64,000 bases of DNA. It comes from Brachynemurus nebulosus. Taxonomy: Eukaryota; Arthropoda; Insecta; Neuroptera; Myrmeleontidae. This document shows, in pieces, positions 11,186 through 25,152 of this stretch; positions within the stretch are counted from its first letter, which is position 1; every line of letters starts with the position of its first letter. Made by a program: the position numbers and the translations under genes. Below the pieces are notes generated by a model, which did not search any database, was not told the DNA's origin, and saw only the letters and a list, made by a program, of their open reading frames with translations. The stretch is taken from contig JAPWDM010000001.1 in the NCBI GenBank assembly GCA_035578155.1, positions 86,731,150 through 86,795,149 of the forward strand. The letters are read 5' to 3'.

Positions 11186-11965
11186 ATATTAGAAACGCAG
11201 GAAAAGAGACCAGGAATCAACATAGAAGTGGATTATGGTACGATATATTTTCTGAAAAAAGTGCTTAGGACCAAAGTTATAGAGTTCAAAGTGATGCACT
11301 TGATGATGACTTTGAAGTTGACCTTGAGGTCAATTTCCAAAGTCATTTGAAAATCATTTAATATTTTTCAAAAGGAGTAGTTTACTTTTCATCCCTAAAT
11401 GGTTCAAAGTATATTCGAACGAATTTCACATGCAAGATAGAAAATAAGTGATCAAGAAGTAATTTTGAAAAATACTTGCTCAATCGCAATCGGAAAAATA
11501 ATAGTTAATCATATGTTCAATTGAATTCCTAATATGATAACTATAGAGTAGCAACAAAAATTTTAAAAAATTTTGAAAATTTCTAATATAACATAAAGTT
11601 AATGTTTAACTTACAATTGGAGTGATATTAAATCTTTTCTTAACTTTACTTCTAAAATTACTTACAAAAATGTTTTCTTCTAATTTTTTCTATAAATTTG
11701 CGCCTATTTTTCCATTTCGTCAGGTTTTTATTTTTTTTATTTTAGAAAAATAACGCAACAAATCAATTTTGAACATAGATTGAGTCAATACATGAAATTA
11801 CTGCTTATAGGTACAGGATATGGTCAAAGTTCGGCAATGGCTAATCATTTTCAACTGACCTTGAAAATCGATTTCAGGGTCACTATCAAATGCATCGCTT
11901 TAAATTCTACAAATTTGGTACTCAGCCCTTTTTTCAGAAAATATGTCGTTTCAAAAATATTTAGC
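11186..11965. repeat. Inverted-repeat (foldback) segment
   Basis: The left arm contains TATATTTTCTGAAAAAAGTG and GTGATGCACTTGATGATGAC; the right arm contains CCCTTTTTTCAGAAAATATG and the inverted equivalent of GCGATGCATTTGATAGTGAC. Arms are ~160 bp and about 80% alike around a ~450-bp centre, so this is an older foldback. The frame 11780-12013 lies on the right arm and is not a gene. Confidence 0.7.
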
Positions 11966-12289
11966 TATAACTGTTTTCATCTACAGAGGTTGAATGGTGT
12001 TTTCTACCCCTAAAAAGCGTATTTAGCCGAAATAAAAAAAACATGTATTTAATATTTTTCGCTGTTTAATAAGTATGTTAAGTTTCATTCAAATTGGCGA
12101 GTATTAGTTGCGTAGTGTTATTTGTCAGAATGTTTTGCCGATCTAGTTTTTTCAATATTTCTTTGCTCGTTTTCGGAATTTGTATTTTAATTTCTACGGA
12201 CAAATAACTCATTCTTTTCTTCGATTTGAGTAACTTTTATTTGCTGATGTTGACCATTAATTGATCGAAACATATCAAATATTTTTCAA

Positions 12290-12720
12290 TGATTTTTTTA
12301 GCGAATGTCGAAAATTTTGAAAATTTTTTCACCGTTAGTAAGTTAAAGTATTTGAATTCATTAAGTAATTAAATGATGTCCACAAGAACCTTACGGACTA
12401 CCATAAGTTATATGAGATCCCTAGGACCCGTTTTTTACTGTTAGGATGAATAAAGGTTATGTTGTTTGATTTCCGCCAGGGTTTACTGTTCCCATTATTG
12501 TAAAAAATAAACTAACCGACCGATTTTGAAAATTTTTTCACTGTTAGAGAACTAAATTATTTTAGATGGATACAACTATGCTGCACAAAGTCCGTTCGGG
12601 TTCTTGGGTCCCAAAAATATCAAAACTAATTACCCAGCCGATTTTAAAAAATCTTTTACTCTTAGAAAGCTAAACTATTTTAAATAGGTACAGTTCTTAG
12701 ATGAGATCCGCCAGTCCCCA
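12290..12720. repeat. Degenerate ~130-bp tandem repeat
   Basis: Three diverged units share the words GAAAATTTTTTCAC(T/C)GTTAG, CTAAA(T/C)TATTTTA and a TCC/TCCG-containing block. The tail runs straight into the cleaner ~100-bp array that follows. Confidence 0.6.
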
Positions 12721-12726
12721 AAATTT

Positions 12727-13070
12727 GGAAATTCGCTATGTTATGCAGATGCTGCGACAGGGGTATTTTTATTTACAATTACTCTATATCAACTAGTTTC
12801 CGAGAAAAACGTACTTTTGTAAATGGAAATTCGCTATGTTATGCAGGATGCTGCGACAGGGGTATTTTTATTTTATTTACAATTACTCTATATCAACTAG
12901 TTTCCGAGAAAAACGTACTTTTGTAAATGGAAATTCGCTATGTTATGCAGGATGCTGCGACAGGGGTATTTTTTATTTACAATTACTCTATATCAGCTAG
13001 TTTCTGAGAAAAACGTACTTTTGTAAATGGAAATTCGCTATGTTATGCAGGATGCTGCAACCGGGGTATT
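12727..13070. repeat. ~100-bp tandem array, 3.4 units
   Basis: Units start GGAAATTCGCTATGTTATGC at 12727, 12825, 12929 and 13029, giving periods of 98, 104 and 100. Each contains ATGCTGC, GGGGTATTTT, TTACAATTACTCTATATC and CTAGTTTCCGAGAAAAACGT. One inverted copy is at 8521-8620, and the same sequence forms the right end of family A, so this is family A's terminus amplified in tandem. Length differences come mainly from T-run changes. The 12738-12926 frame is not a gene. Confidence 0.93.
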
Positions 13071-13362
13071 TTAATTAATTTATAATTGTTCTAAAAATTG
13101 AACAATAATGTTAAGTTAGCAATGATAAAAAAATAGAGATGTATTTTGAAGACGATATATAAAGACGATTATTATAAAAGATGTATTTTTCAAGACGAAT
13201 ATTTTAAAAGACGTATTACTCAGACGATTATTTAGAAGATTAATTTGAAAGCGATTGGACATAATTACTCAATATATTGGATTTGTTAATGTGCCTTTGT
13301 CAGAATATTAAATTAAAGAATTTATTCCATTAAAAGAAAAACTAAATTATTGTAAATATTTC

Positions 13363-13365
<3 letters not shown>

Positions 13366-13436
<71 letters not shown>

Positions 13437-13451
13437 ATAGGGATCTAGGAC

Positions 13452-13501
<50 letters not shown>
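13366..13501. repeat. Two (TA)n tracts split by a short unique word
   Basis: (TA)n at 13366-13434 and 13456-13501 are separated by GGATAGGGATCTAGGACAGGG. The preceding 13071-13365 and following 13502-13800 are AT-rich and show nothing recognisable. Confidence 0.95.
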
Positions 13502-13503
<2 letters not shown>

Positions 13504-13807
13504 CAACGTTTTCAAGAAATTTCTTAAAAATCAGGTATTTCGTTCTTGAGTTATCGTACCCTCTTTTAAAATAGTTGCTGTACCTCTGTACTCTTACTTC
13601 GTCTTACAACAACATTATATATGTATCATAATTATGTGATCGTATGGGTATAGGATATTGACGTTATGACGTTATGCATATATACACTATATCCTCTTTG
13701 ACTACACGTAGTGTGTCGAATATGTGCTTAGAATGTGAGTAACTTAAGACTTTAAGGTTACATCACTTAAGATTACATCGCTAGGATCACATTCTAAGTC
13801 ACATAGT

Positions 13808-14076
13808 TTTTCTCGGAAACTAATTGACATAGAAAAAAAGTTTTAAGACCTTTTTTATGTAATTTTTTCTTCTCTTCTAAATGGTGTAAAAAAATTTCGC
13901 AAAAATTTTTGAATAAGTGGAAATTTTAGCAAAAAACTAATTTTTCGCAAGAACAAAAACCATGTTCCCGGCATCCGACGCGTCTGGTTAACGAACTCAT
14001 CCAACGGTTTGGGACTTCCAATACTTTCACCAAATTTCGTAATCCTAGGACATTCCGTTCGAGAGTTATCGTGCGG

Positions 14077-14152
<76 letters not shown>

Positions 14153-14286
14153 TTTAGCGAATATTATTTTCGGTTTCTAGGGACCTCAAAACAAATTTCT
14201 GCCAGGGTCCCGGACTCAGGTCGCGTTGTGACAGTGGCTGTAATAGCTCAATTCCATTCTGGAAATTCGCTAAAAACATTTTGCAT
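13808..14286 (-). mobile_element. Family A repeat, minus copy
   Basis: Reads as family A on the minus strand: starts TTTTTAGCGAATTTCC at the 14286 side, then TCCCGGAC, (TA)n at 14081-14149, CGATAACTCTCGAACGGAAT, GAGTTCGTTAACCAGACGCG, GGATGCCGGGAACATGG and TTTTTTACACCATTTAGA. It pairs in inverted orientation with the copy at 8815-9245. Frames over it (13855-14082, 14009-14293) are repeat-derived. Confidence 0.87.
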
Positions 14287-15014
14287 TTTGTAATCCATTT
14301 TAAATAGCTATTTTCCATTTTCTATTTTAAATATGTTTAGCAAAACCATCTTCCATTATGTATTTTAAATTCATTTTTGGAAACTGTTTTTCATTTTCTA
14401 TTTTAAGTGGTTTCTATGAACCATTTTTCCCAGCCCTGAATATCAGACGTACTGAAATTAAATAAAGGTAGTCTTTTGAGAAAATTTTGTAAAATTTTCA
14501 TGATTCGAAAACGAAACTTAACTCTTCAAATATTGTTACTTAAAAATATTGTAAAATTTTATTCGGCCTTGACATATTCAAATCTTGACTACGCTACGAC
14601 TGCAGCTTCTAATAAAATGATGAAAATCATTTACTTGAAATACAAAAATATTTATTATCGACGTGTCTTAAAGATAGTAGTACACAACTTGAGTCAGAAA
14701 AGTTTGACTTAAGAGAACGGCAACTCTAGTAACAAATTTAACTCAAGTGACATTGCAACTCGAGTTATAAAAAAATTAAGTCAATTAGATCAACTTACAT
14801 TTAACTTACAATTTGTTAGACTTCAAGTCGTTCAATTCAATACTTGTAAATTTGAGTATACATGCATTTTCATTTTAAATGTAAAATGGATTCAAATTTC
14901 CATTTTAAATACAAAATGGAAAATGGTTTGACCGAACTTATTTAAAATAGAAAATGCAAAATGCCATTTTGTATTTTAAATAAATATTTAAAATAAAATC
15001 ATTTTAAATAGTTC
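14287..15014. repeat. Two hAT-like MITE right ends flanking an arm
   Basis: Both 14287-14438 and 14850-15014 are made of the words CATTTTGTATTTTAAAT and CCATTTT and both stop at TTCCCAGCCCTG, the complement of a hAT-like terminus CAGGGCTGGGAA. They are direct repeats. Between them lies the right outer arm of the 6.8-kb inverted structure. No intact left terminus was found. Confidence 0.6.
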
Positions 15015-15799
15015 CCAGCCCTGGTAATAATTAATCTGACATGAGAAAATTCTTGTCTTTTTAACAGCCATTTCCTCGACCATCTTAATATTCGATTTTT
15101 TCGTTTGTTTTTTATTACAATGCAAACACCATGGAGTGCCCAAAGAAGCGCTTCCGTCATCCTCCATGACAAACGTCGCGACACTGAAATTTGACTGATA
15201 AGTTGAATACATGTGAACACGCTAATTTCTGTTCGTTTTGTCGAACGACTTGCATGAACCAAATTTATCTCGATATAATGAATGTAAAATACGCTGCCAA
15301 CGGAGTGTGGCACACAGCTTCCTCGAGCTCGTGAAAACTTTAAAACAGTATTCTACCAAAGTACCAAATATGGTCGGTACCAAATGTTGTGATCATTCCA
15401 TTCTTCTACTACAAATTTAGTTTGTTTATGGTCGTTTTAAAAAAAAAAAAAATATAATAAAAATGTTTTTTAAAAAAATATTGTAAATGGAAGTTAAATA
15501 TAATTAAAATTTAAATAATATATAACTTTGAAGGTAATAATGGTCTATTTATTATCTAAAAATGTGTAGGTACCGAAGATAAAAAAAAAGTATACAATAC
15601 TTTATTAATTCAGTGTAGTAAATTTATGTTATTTTTTTTTACATGAGATTAAATCATCTTCTTCATCTTCTGATTCAGATCCTAAGTTAATAATAAAGGG
15701 ATTAATGTCTCTTGCATCGATACCTACTTCCTTTTTCCACCAGTCCTATACTACAATAGTAAAATAGAAAAGGGCTAAGAAAAGGAAACACCCCCGCCC
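15015..15799. other. Unassigned, low-complexity AT-rich
   Basis: Short open frames at 14988-15420 lack motifs and splice support. An imperfect CTTCTTCATCTTCTGATTC stretch sits near 15657. No gene supported. Confidence 0.4.
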
Positions 15800-16168
15800 A
15801 GAGAACAAAGAGAACGAACATTGCTATGTCTATACTAGGGAAACGAGCGTAATCACAAAGGATAGAAAATATCCCACCAATATGTTATATATGTGCACGC
15901 GGAGTTGTGTGTGTTAGTCCGTTGGATGATGTGTGTATTGGTGTCTTGCATACATACATATATAATATGTACGTGGTGGTGGAACGTATGATGTACGTAT
16001 ACCACGTACATATACCGTGTTAATACGAGAGGTAACAATATAACAACAATTGAAACATACCCATTGAGTGGTGGCGAATGAATGAGGACTAAGCAGCCTA
16101 AGATGCACATAAAAGCACATAAGTGATTGCAGAAAAGAGACAGATGTATTCGTTCTATTTGTTCTGTG
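15800..16168. mobile_element. hAT-type MITE, 369 bp
   Basis: Ends are CAGAGAACAAAGAGAACGAA and, inverted, CACAGAACAAATAGAACGAA. Flanking 8-mers CCCCCGCC (15792-15799) and CCCCCGCT (16169-16176) agree at 7 of 8 positions, the length expected for hAT. The interior is GT/AC-rich with many TACGT words; frames at 15853-16120 are not genes. Confidence 0.72.
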
Positions 16169-17290
16169 CCCCCGCTTTAATTATTCTTTGCAATAATAAT
16201 AAATTTACGTAAAAATAAATTCAAACATGCCCTTTTAAACATTTTTATTACACAAACATATAAAACATTTATATTAAAAAACGAAAATTCTAATTTTTTT
16301 TATTACACCTTGGACCTTTTGTATCAGTGTAATTAGTGGTATGCATCCGGTCCATTTAATTTTCTAAACCAAACTTACTAAATTTTTTATTAACTTATAT
16401 TTTGATAAAATATGGTACAGTTAATGTAAAAGTAAATTATGTAAGATAAAAGTAAATACATATAAATCTTTCTTCGGATAATATGGTCACCATTTACTAT
16501 GATTAAAAGTCAATTCCTCATTTGAATATAACTAAATTGAAATGCGTTCGTTATTTAAACGAATGTAAACAAAATATTTACTTTCAAATAGTTACTATCG
16601 ATTTAGCTTTTTTAATTTGAAGTGTTTTATCAGGTATGATTTTGTGCTATCGGAGCTTGGACTATAATGAACAAATAGTTTGTTTCTCATGATATTAATG
16701 ATGCTTACGTTTAATATAAAGATTAAACCTGACTTGTTATTGAACTTTTTTAGTTTCTTTGACAATTATATAATATTATTATTATATGACGACACTGACG
16801 ACATACAGACAGACAGGCAGACGGACAGACGGACAGGCAGACGGTCGGACGGACAGCCCAAATCAAAATTGTTCAGGAAGCTCTGAAACGTAAAATGTGC
16901 GTACAAAATTTTATTTTGGACGCAAAAAATATTTTATTTTTAAAAAATGACCACAATGTTCCGCTACTTTAGTAGTCTCGGAAGCAAAACTTATAGAACA
17001 TATGAAATAACGAAAAATATTGCATAGATAATTAAATTTTGATTAATTACTTACGTTCTGAGAATAGGTGAGGGAAAATTTCGTAACAATCAGATCAATT
17101 TCAAAAAACTAATTTTATTTTGATTCATTCACTAGTTGACAGTACATAAATTACGTTTCTATGGAAGTGAAATTATTTACATAAATAATTTTGAAAATTA
17201 TAGAGTTATAGACCAATTACCAAGTCGATATTTAGTAGAGAATTTACAAAAAATGCCCATCTAATTTTTAGTCGAATTTTTCCTTGAAAA
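16169..17290. other. AT-rich with a GACA/GACG microsatellite
   Basis: No gene. At about 16796-16858 lies a (GACAGACG)n-type array, followed by a segment (ATTGTTCAGGAAGCTCTGAA) resembling the sequence after a shorter GACAGA array at 54730-54830 (AATTGCTCAGGAAACTTTAA). The two loci are therefore related copies of a repeat linked to a microsatellite. Confidence 0.6.
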
Positions 17291-17433
17291 AATTAGACTT
17301 ATACAGTCTATACGACAAGAACGGTGAGAGGCGAGAGTAGGGGCGCTATCCGTTTTCGGACCCGTAGAACATGAATATGTAGAAAAAAAAATGTCAAGCA
17401 TGATGAAAGAAAGAAAATGACAATGTAGAACAC

Positions 17434-17515
<82 letters not shown>

Positions 17516-19850
17516 CCGCCACCTTTTAATTTGTGTAGGGCCCCCCTATGGAAGTTAAGAGATGAAATTTGGTAAATGGGGCTCATTTTCGAGACACCTC
17601 ATACTATCAAAGTGGGGTCAAATTTTGGGAAAATTTTTGATCCGACCCAACTTTTAAGGGGGTGGTGGGGGGCGGAAAAGCAATAGAACTTTTCCAAACC
17701 GGTTGGAAATAATGTTTCGGTCAATTATCTACAACATATCCAAAATTCAGCTTCCTAGGATGATTTGGTGGGAGTAGAGGGGGGAAAAACGATTTTCGCT
17801 GGATCTAACAGGCCCCCAGCCCCCCAGAATTAACGTAGAGGGTTGAAATTTGGTGTGTTGATAAAGTTCATACCTAGGTTGTGCTCTTTGGAGGTTTTAA
17901 TATTTTACCCCCACCCCCCTCATTTTTAAGCTACAATTTCATGCATTTTCGACGTTTTCGAAGTTTGTACCACTCGCACAGGTCACCCAAATAAACCTAG
18001 ATGGCTGAAATTTTGTATTCGGATTGAGTTAGTATCAAGGGGGTGCCTTTTGGGAGTCTCGACTTTCAAACCCTACCGCCACCATTTTTATACCCAAGAG
18101 AACATGATTTTTCTTGTTTTTTAACAGTTTCGTTCGGGTCAAAATCTCCCCAAATAAACCTAGAGGGCTGAAATTTTGTGTACGGGTTAAGCTAATAGCC
18201 AGACACTGTTTTTGGGGGGTTTCAACTTTTAACCCTTACCCCCACGATTTTTACGCCAATATTTCCTTAATTTTTTTGCTTGTTTTCTAACACGTCTAGA
18301 GACTCTCTAAGGAAACCTAGAGGGCTGAAATTTTGTACGTGTATTCAGTTAGTATCCAGCTAGTACCTTTTAGGGAGTCCACATTGCTTTTCCCCCCACT
18401 TCTTCCATTTTTACATCGGAATTGAATGCTATTGTTAAATGTGTTTTAAATGCATTACTTTTATTCTAAATACAAGTAGGCGAATAGTAATTTTAAAAAA
18501 TTAAAAAAAAAAACGCCGTGAGCAGCGGGGCCCCATCACGGTAGTCGAATTTTCCCCTTCATCTTCGGTATTGAATGTTTACAAGCGAAATGTGATTGAA
18601 AGTCTACAACCGAATTGTCATTTTGTTGGTTTCAAAACTGGTCATGAGTGTTCGGCTGATCGAGGCTTTAAAAAAAGGTTTTAAGTATTTAAGGGCTGTA
18701 TCTCAGTAAATTTCAATTTTGTGCCGAAAACAGGTAGCAGAACAAAAACCAACACAATTCGTACGAGGGCATTCCTGCCCATGTTTATCCGCTAATTGCC
18801 TTTATGTTTTAGTTTTAAATATTAAAAAAGGACCTTAAATAGTAAACTGGAAGGCCTTTATAAAGATATTTTTTCTTTCAAAAAAAAAATAAATAAATAA
18901 ATAAAAAATAAAAAAAATAAAAAATAAAAAATTATTTCTTCGGTATTGAGTGTCTACAAGCGAAATATAATTGAAAGTCCACAAGCGATTTGTAATTTTG
19001 GTGGTTTAAAAACTGATAATGAGTGTCCGGCTTTATAAAAAGATTTTAAGTTTTTAAGGGCTGAATCTCAGTAAATTTCAATTTTGTGCCAATAGAAGTT
19101 AACAGGGAAAAAGCCAACACAATTCGTACGAGGGCATTTCTATCCATGCTTATCCGCCAATTGCCTTTGTGTTTTACTTTTAAATATTAAAAAAGGAACT
19201 TAAATAGTAAACTGGAAGGCTTTTATGAAGATATTTTTTCTTTCCAAAAAAATCCAAAATTTCTATTTTATAAATAATAAAAATCCAAAATTCCTAAATA
19301 ATAATTAAATAAATAAATAAACAGTGACTTTAATAACATTTGCAAATTACTTAATATGTATGTATTTCATTTGTTAAAAAATTGTATTCACTTTTTTTAA
19401 ATTTTTTAAAATTTAAAAACATTATTTAAAACCGGTTTGGAAAAGTTTTATTGCTTTTCCGCCCCCCACCACCCCCTTAAAGGTCGGGTCCGAAAAAAAA
19501 TTTGCCCAAAATTTGACCCCACTTTGATAGTATTGTTGTGCATCGGAATAAGCCCCACTTACAAAGCATGAAATTGTAGCTTAAAAGTGAGGCGGGTGGG
19601 GCTAAAATATTAAAACCTTCAAAAACCACAACCTAGGTATGAACTCTATCAACACACCAAATTTCAACCCTCTACGTTAATTCTGGAGGGCTGGAGGCGT
19701 GTTAAATCCAGCGAAAATCGTTTTTTCTCCCCTACTGCCTCCAAATAATCCTAGGAAACTGAATTTTGGATATGTTGTAGATAATTGACCGAAACATTAT
19801 TTCCAACCGGTTTGGAAAATTTTTATTGCCTAGTTCATCGCATGGCCCTT
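17291..19850. mobile_element. Family B foldback element, copy 1
   Basis: After (TA)n at 17436-17513 the arm reads TTCCCGCCACCTTTTAATTT, then five degenerate modules of ~150-170 bp, each containing (AGAGG)GCTGAAATTTTGT and a C-rich TACCCCCAC(C) block. The centre holds CGCCGTGAGCAGCGGGG. From 19430 the first module returns inverted (CCGCCCCCCACCACCCCCTT, then ATTTGACCCCACTTTGATAG). The same modules occur at 55700-57172 and 58060-59395. No coding capacity. Confidence 0.82.
18535..19250. repeat. Direct duplication of ~300 bp within family B
   Basis: The block beginning TTCGGTATTGAATGTTTACA and ending AATAGTAAACTGGAAGGC is repeated from TTCGGTATTGAGTGTCTACA onward (about 18555-18870 and 18937-19222). 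The second copy has lost a few bases near CCGGCTTTATAAA. AT-rich simple sequence separates the copies. Confidence 0.85.
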
Positions 19851-19879
19851 TCCCAGGTACTATTGCTAAAAAGTGCCAC

Positions 19880-21103
<1,224 letters not shown>

Positions 21104-21166
<63 letters not shown>

Positions 21167-21169
21167 ATA

Positions 21170-21254
<85 letters not shown>

Positions 21255-21257
21255 TAT
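21104..21257. repeat. (TA)n tract between two MITEs
   Basis: Interrupted (TA)n with TATGATATAATATATTA variants. It is shared as target DNA by the pogo-like MITEs on either side. Confidence 0.95.
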
Positions 21258-21258
21258 A

Positions 21259-22987
21259 CAGTGTAAACTCCATATAAGGAAATTGAAGGGACCGTGTATT
21301 TTATTACGTTATAAAGAGTTTTCGTTATATGAAGAGTAAAGGAAAACAATAGAATTTTACGAATACAACTTACGAATTTAGTAAGTGGTTTTAATTTTGA
21401 CTGAATTAAATGACACTTTTTCGTCAATACACAAACTCTTTCTTTTACTCGCCATGTTTACAGTTAAAAAGTTTGAAAGCAACTAAGAAAATGACAACGT
21501 AAAGACAGCAATAAGACAATAGTACGGAAGTACAGTAGGCAAAAACATGTGCTAGGCAGTTACAACAAACAAATAAGCGGATTTCTAAGAATCCCTTTGT
21601 GCGTACGAAATATTTACGACTGTGTATCACTATTTTGTTTGAAAGTCAGTGAAACAGAATTTTTTTTTTGGTTTAAATAATGACGTATTTTTCGCTATTG
21701 AGAGTGGCTGTTACGTTATAGAGTGTGTCAATATACGGATGATAATGTAAACCCATGGAAGAAGGAGAGGTATATAATATTGTAAAGGAAGGAGCATTTC
21801 CCAAAATACTGATCAACATATTATGAATATTAAACGTGCGTATTATGAATGACGTCATTTTGTAAATATACAGTAACGGTTTTAATTTAATTAAAACATT
21901 GCCATTGCTTTTAAAACAATATATTTAGTATATTTTTTTATAATTGTGATTTCTATATAAAAACATAAACAATTAATTAATTATTTTTAATATCTGTTCT
22001 ATTTAATTCAATAATCAACTCCTTAAGAATGCTGTTCGACTATTTTATCAGTTAATTTTTCGAATTCTTAATTGTCTACTAAATTATTGTATTTTTTAAC
22101 GGTGCTTAAAGAATATTATAAATTACCATAAACTGAAAACAAAAATTGCTCAAATTAATCGATTATTGACAATTTATAACAATTTTTGTAAAAAGATTAC
22201 GTTTTGGTTTATAATTTTCCATCACTAATAAGACATATCTTTTTGATAAAAGTAGACAGAAACATAAATAAAATTATACAGTTATTAAATTATCATTTTA
22301 TTAATAAATAAATAAATACAAACAAGATACATAATCTTGAAGTTAAATTTTTATATGCTCATTAATTTTACATATAAGACGCTACTGAAATGAAGGGTCA
22401 ATCTAACCTATATTTTAATTTTTACATAATTTTATTTTTTACAATATTTTTAAAATTTTTGTCGTTATTATCACATATTTTAACTAAAAAACGAATTCCT
22501 TATTTACGTAGAATGATTCCTTTTTCGATATTTCCTTTACTTTGTGTAATGTCAAAATTGATATTTTTCCGCTTATTATAAACCTGTTTTTTTAAATGAA
22601 AAATGTAGAAAAATTAACAAATTTTAGCTAGAAATGGTTGCATTTATTGATCAATACAATATTTACTTACCCAAATATTATATTTACGGTGTATTACGTT
22701 TACTAATTTTATTTTAAATTTAATTTTTTGTAGGACTGGATGTTTAGTGCTTATTTGCACGTGTTATAGTGTATATTTACTCTTTTGTTTTTTATTTTTT
22801 GTGGTGCATTCAAAAGAATCTACGTATTCATTCTAACATATCATATTAAACTATATCTTGTCCCTCTCTTAAGAAATAGTCTCCATCCATATTCTTCTAT
22901 ATCAATGTGTAAACCAAACAAACCTTAGCAATTTCTACGTTTTAAGGAGTTTTTCGTTAAATAGAAGTTCGCTATATAGAGTTTACA

Positions 22988-22990
<3 letters not shown>
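21259..22990. mobile_element. Pogo-like non-autonomous element, 1.73 kb
   Basis: Ends CAGTGTAAACTCCATATAAG and, inverted, CAGTGTAAACTCTATATAGC; subterminal blocks GAGTTTTCGTTATAT and TTTTTCGTTAAATAGAAG also pair. TA flanks both ends. The interior is AT-rich with short frames only (21445-21630, 21673-21858, 22390-22581), none with a transposase motif. Confidence 0.83.

Positions 22991-23080
<90 letters not shown>
22991..23080. repeat. (TA)n tract
   Basis: Alternating TA of ~90 bases separating the pogo-like element from the next palindrome. Confidence 0.95.
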
Positions 23081-23083
<3 letters not shown>

Positions 23084-24832
23084 CTACTACAAACAATTAA
23101 GGGAGCAAAAAAAAATTGTTAATTTTTTAGTGATTTTTGAAGGACTGTTCGCACGTGAAAAATGGTCGTATCGAGATGTTTAAAAAAGTATTTTGAAGCT
23201 CCAAGATTCTAGTTTTCAGATCTTTCGTCTAAAAATTTTTAGGAGTGGCAGTTATCGAACAATTATAAGGAATAACACAAAAAAAGTTTTTGCAAATTTT
23301 TTGATCTTTTTTCTTTTGGTCTAAGGACTTGAAATCTTTTTTTACAGTAAAACCATGGTATTGACTTGATAGCCTGGTTATTCAGCTTCAGTTTCCTTTT
23401 TTCAATTTTTCTCTACGTTGAATTGTTCCGGAGATATCCAACTTTGAATGTAAAAATATCATTTTTGCTTTAACCATCGATATCTCAGTAACCAGTGATC
23501 GTACAGAAAATTTAAGGGCAGTTTTGAAATATGGAATAAATTTCCTACAAGGCTATGCCGCGTACTTTAGGAAAAAAAATTTTTTCATCCTTAATTTTAA
23601 TCTGAAAAATGTGAAAAAAGGGACTTTTTTCCTGGTTGCGAAAAATCGTCGGCATCCCTACGAATATTGATGGTGAGTCTAATGTTTGTACGAATTTTTA
23701 TACCTCAATGTACCCTCAATAACCTTGTAAATCGGCAGATCGATCTATCGAATGGTTTTCCTTAACCGTTTGTTCAAATTTTCAGATTTAAAAAATAAAG
23801 GAGCAAAATTGAATGAACAAAATTGAATGAAAAATTCAATATTTTTTTTTTTCAAATTTTTCCAGTTGGGCATCTTTCATCCATTAAAATTTAAAAATTA
23901 AGAAAAAAATTATTTTTTAAAATTTTTTTCAAAATTTAAAAGATCTTTTTTCAAATTTTTTTTTTAAAATTTAATTTTAATTTTTTATTTTTTTGAAATT
24001 TTGAAAAATTTTTTTTTCTTAATTTTCAAATTTAATGGATAAAAGATGCTTAACTGTGGAAAAATTTGAAAAAAAAAATTGAATTTTTCATTCAATTTTG
24101 TTCATTCAATTTTGCTCCTTTATTTTTTAATTCTGAAATTTTGAACAAACGGTTTAAAAAACGATTCGATAAATTGATCTGTCGATTTACAGGGTTATTG
24201 AGGGTACATTGAGGTATAAAAATTCGTACAAACATTAGACTCCCCATCAATATTCGCAGCGATGCCGACGATTTTTCGCAACAAGAAAAAAGTCCCTTTT
24301 TTCACATTTTTCAGATTAAAATTAAGGATGAAAAAAAAATTTTTCCTAGAGTACGCGGCATAGCCTTGTAGGAAATTTATTCCATATTCCAAAACTGCCC
24401 TTCAATTTTCTGTCTGATCACTGGTTACTGAGATATCGATGGTTAAAGCAAAAAGGATCCTTTTTCATTCAAAGTTGGATACCTCCGGAACAAATCAACG
24501 TAGAGAAAAATTTCAAAAAGGAATTTGAAGCTGAATAAACAGGCTATTATGTCAATGCCATGGTTTTACTGTAAAAAAAATTTTGAAGCCCGTAGACCAA
24601 AAAAAAAGATCAAAAAATTTGCAAAAACTTTTTTTTGTATTATTCCTTATAATTGCTCGATAACTGTCACTCCTAAAAATTTTTGGACGAAAGATCTGAA
24701 AACTAGAATCTTGGGGCTTCAAAATGCTTTTTTTAACATCTCGATACGACCATTTTCCACTTAAATACAGCCCTTCAAAAATCACTAAAAAATAAACAAT
24801 TTTTTTTGCTCCCTTAATTGTTTGTAGTAGTA
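23081..24832. mobile_element. Complete palindrome element, 1.75 kb
   Basis: Bases 23081 and 24832 begin inverted copies (ATACTACTACAAACAATTAA) that continue all the way to a centre near 23956, so the element is essentially two ~870-bp arms without a spacer. Matching words include CGTATCGAGATG / CATCTCGATACG and AATTTCCTACAAGGCTATGC / GCATAGCCTTGTAGGAAATT. Arms differ by scattered substitutions and short indels, so they are not a trivial sequencing fold-back. Frames at 24195-24392 and 24525-24785 are arm sequence. Inserted in (TA)n. Confidence 0.9.
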
Positions 24833-25152
24833 TATATTATATTATATATACCGGGTGTTTCAAACAACTAAGAACATAGAAATTTTAACATAGGGAAAAT
24901 TTGTTATGATGGGATGTTTTATTTTATTATTATTAAATATTTAGCAAAACTTTAAATAATATCGCGTCAAAATAATGTTCAAAAGTAATTAAAAGACCAA
25001 AGCAGTAAATTTGTTGAGGTAACTATAAATAAATCTTAATCTAATGTTAAAATATTTATTAACAAATAATACTGCTTAGTAGAAAATTGGACAGCTGTTG
25101 TTTTGTTTTCAAATTTATTTTTTTGCAATTACAGAAAATTTTAATAACTACA
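24833..25152. other. AT-rich; possible single transposon terminus
   Basis: ACCGGGTGTTTCAAACAACT at about 24850 has the look of a transposon terminus next to TA repeats, but no matching inverted end was found. Nothing else recognised. Confidence 0.3.

Larger units (their letters stand above)
8066..14822. repeat. Composite 6.8-kb inverted structure
   Basis: Outer arms at about 8066-8460 and 14446-14822 are inverted copies of each other: GTCTAACAAATTGTAAGTTA faces TAACTTACAATTTGTTAGAC, and AGACACGTCGATAAGAAAT faces ATTATCGACGTGTCTT. Next inward, a plus-strand copy of family A (8815-9245) faces a minus-strand copy (13808-14286). The interior holds a smaller inverted repeat (11186-11965) and tandem arrays. 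The nesting suggests a large foldback element later enlarged by insertions, but one founding event is not proven. Confidence 0.7.

Noticed and set aside
12727..13070. 100-bp spaced repeats as a CRISPR array
   Set aside because: The whole unit is repeated, without unique spacers, in a eukaryotic context.
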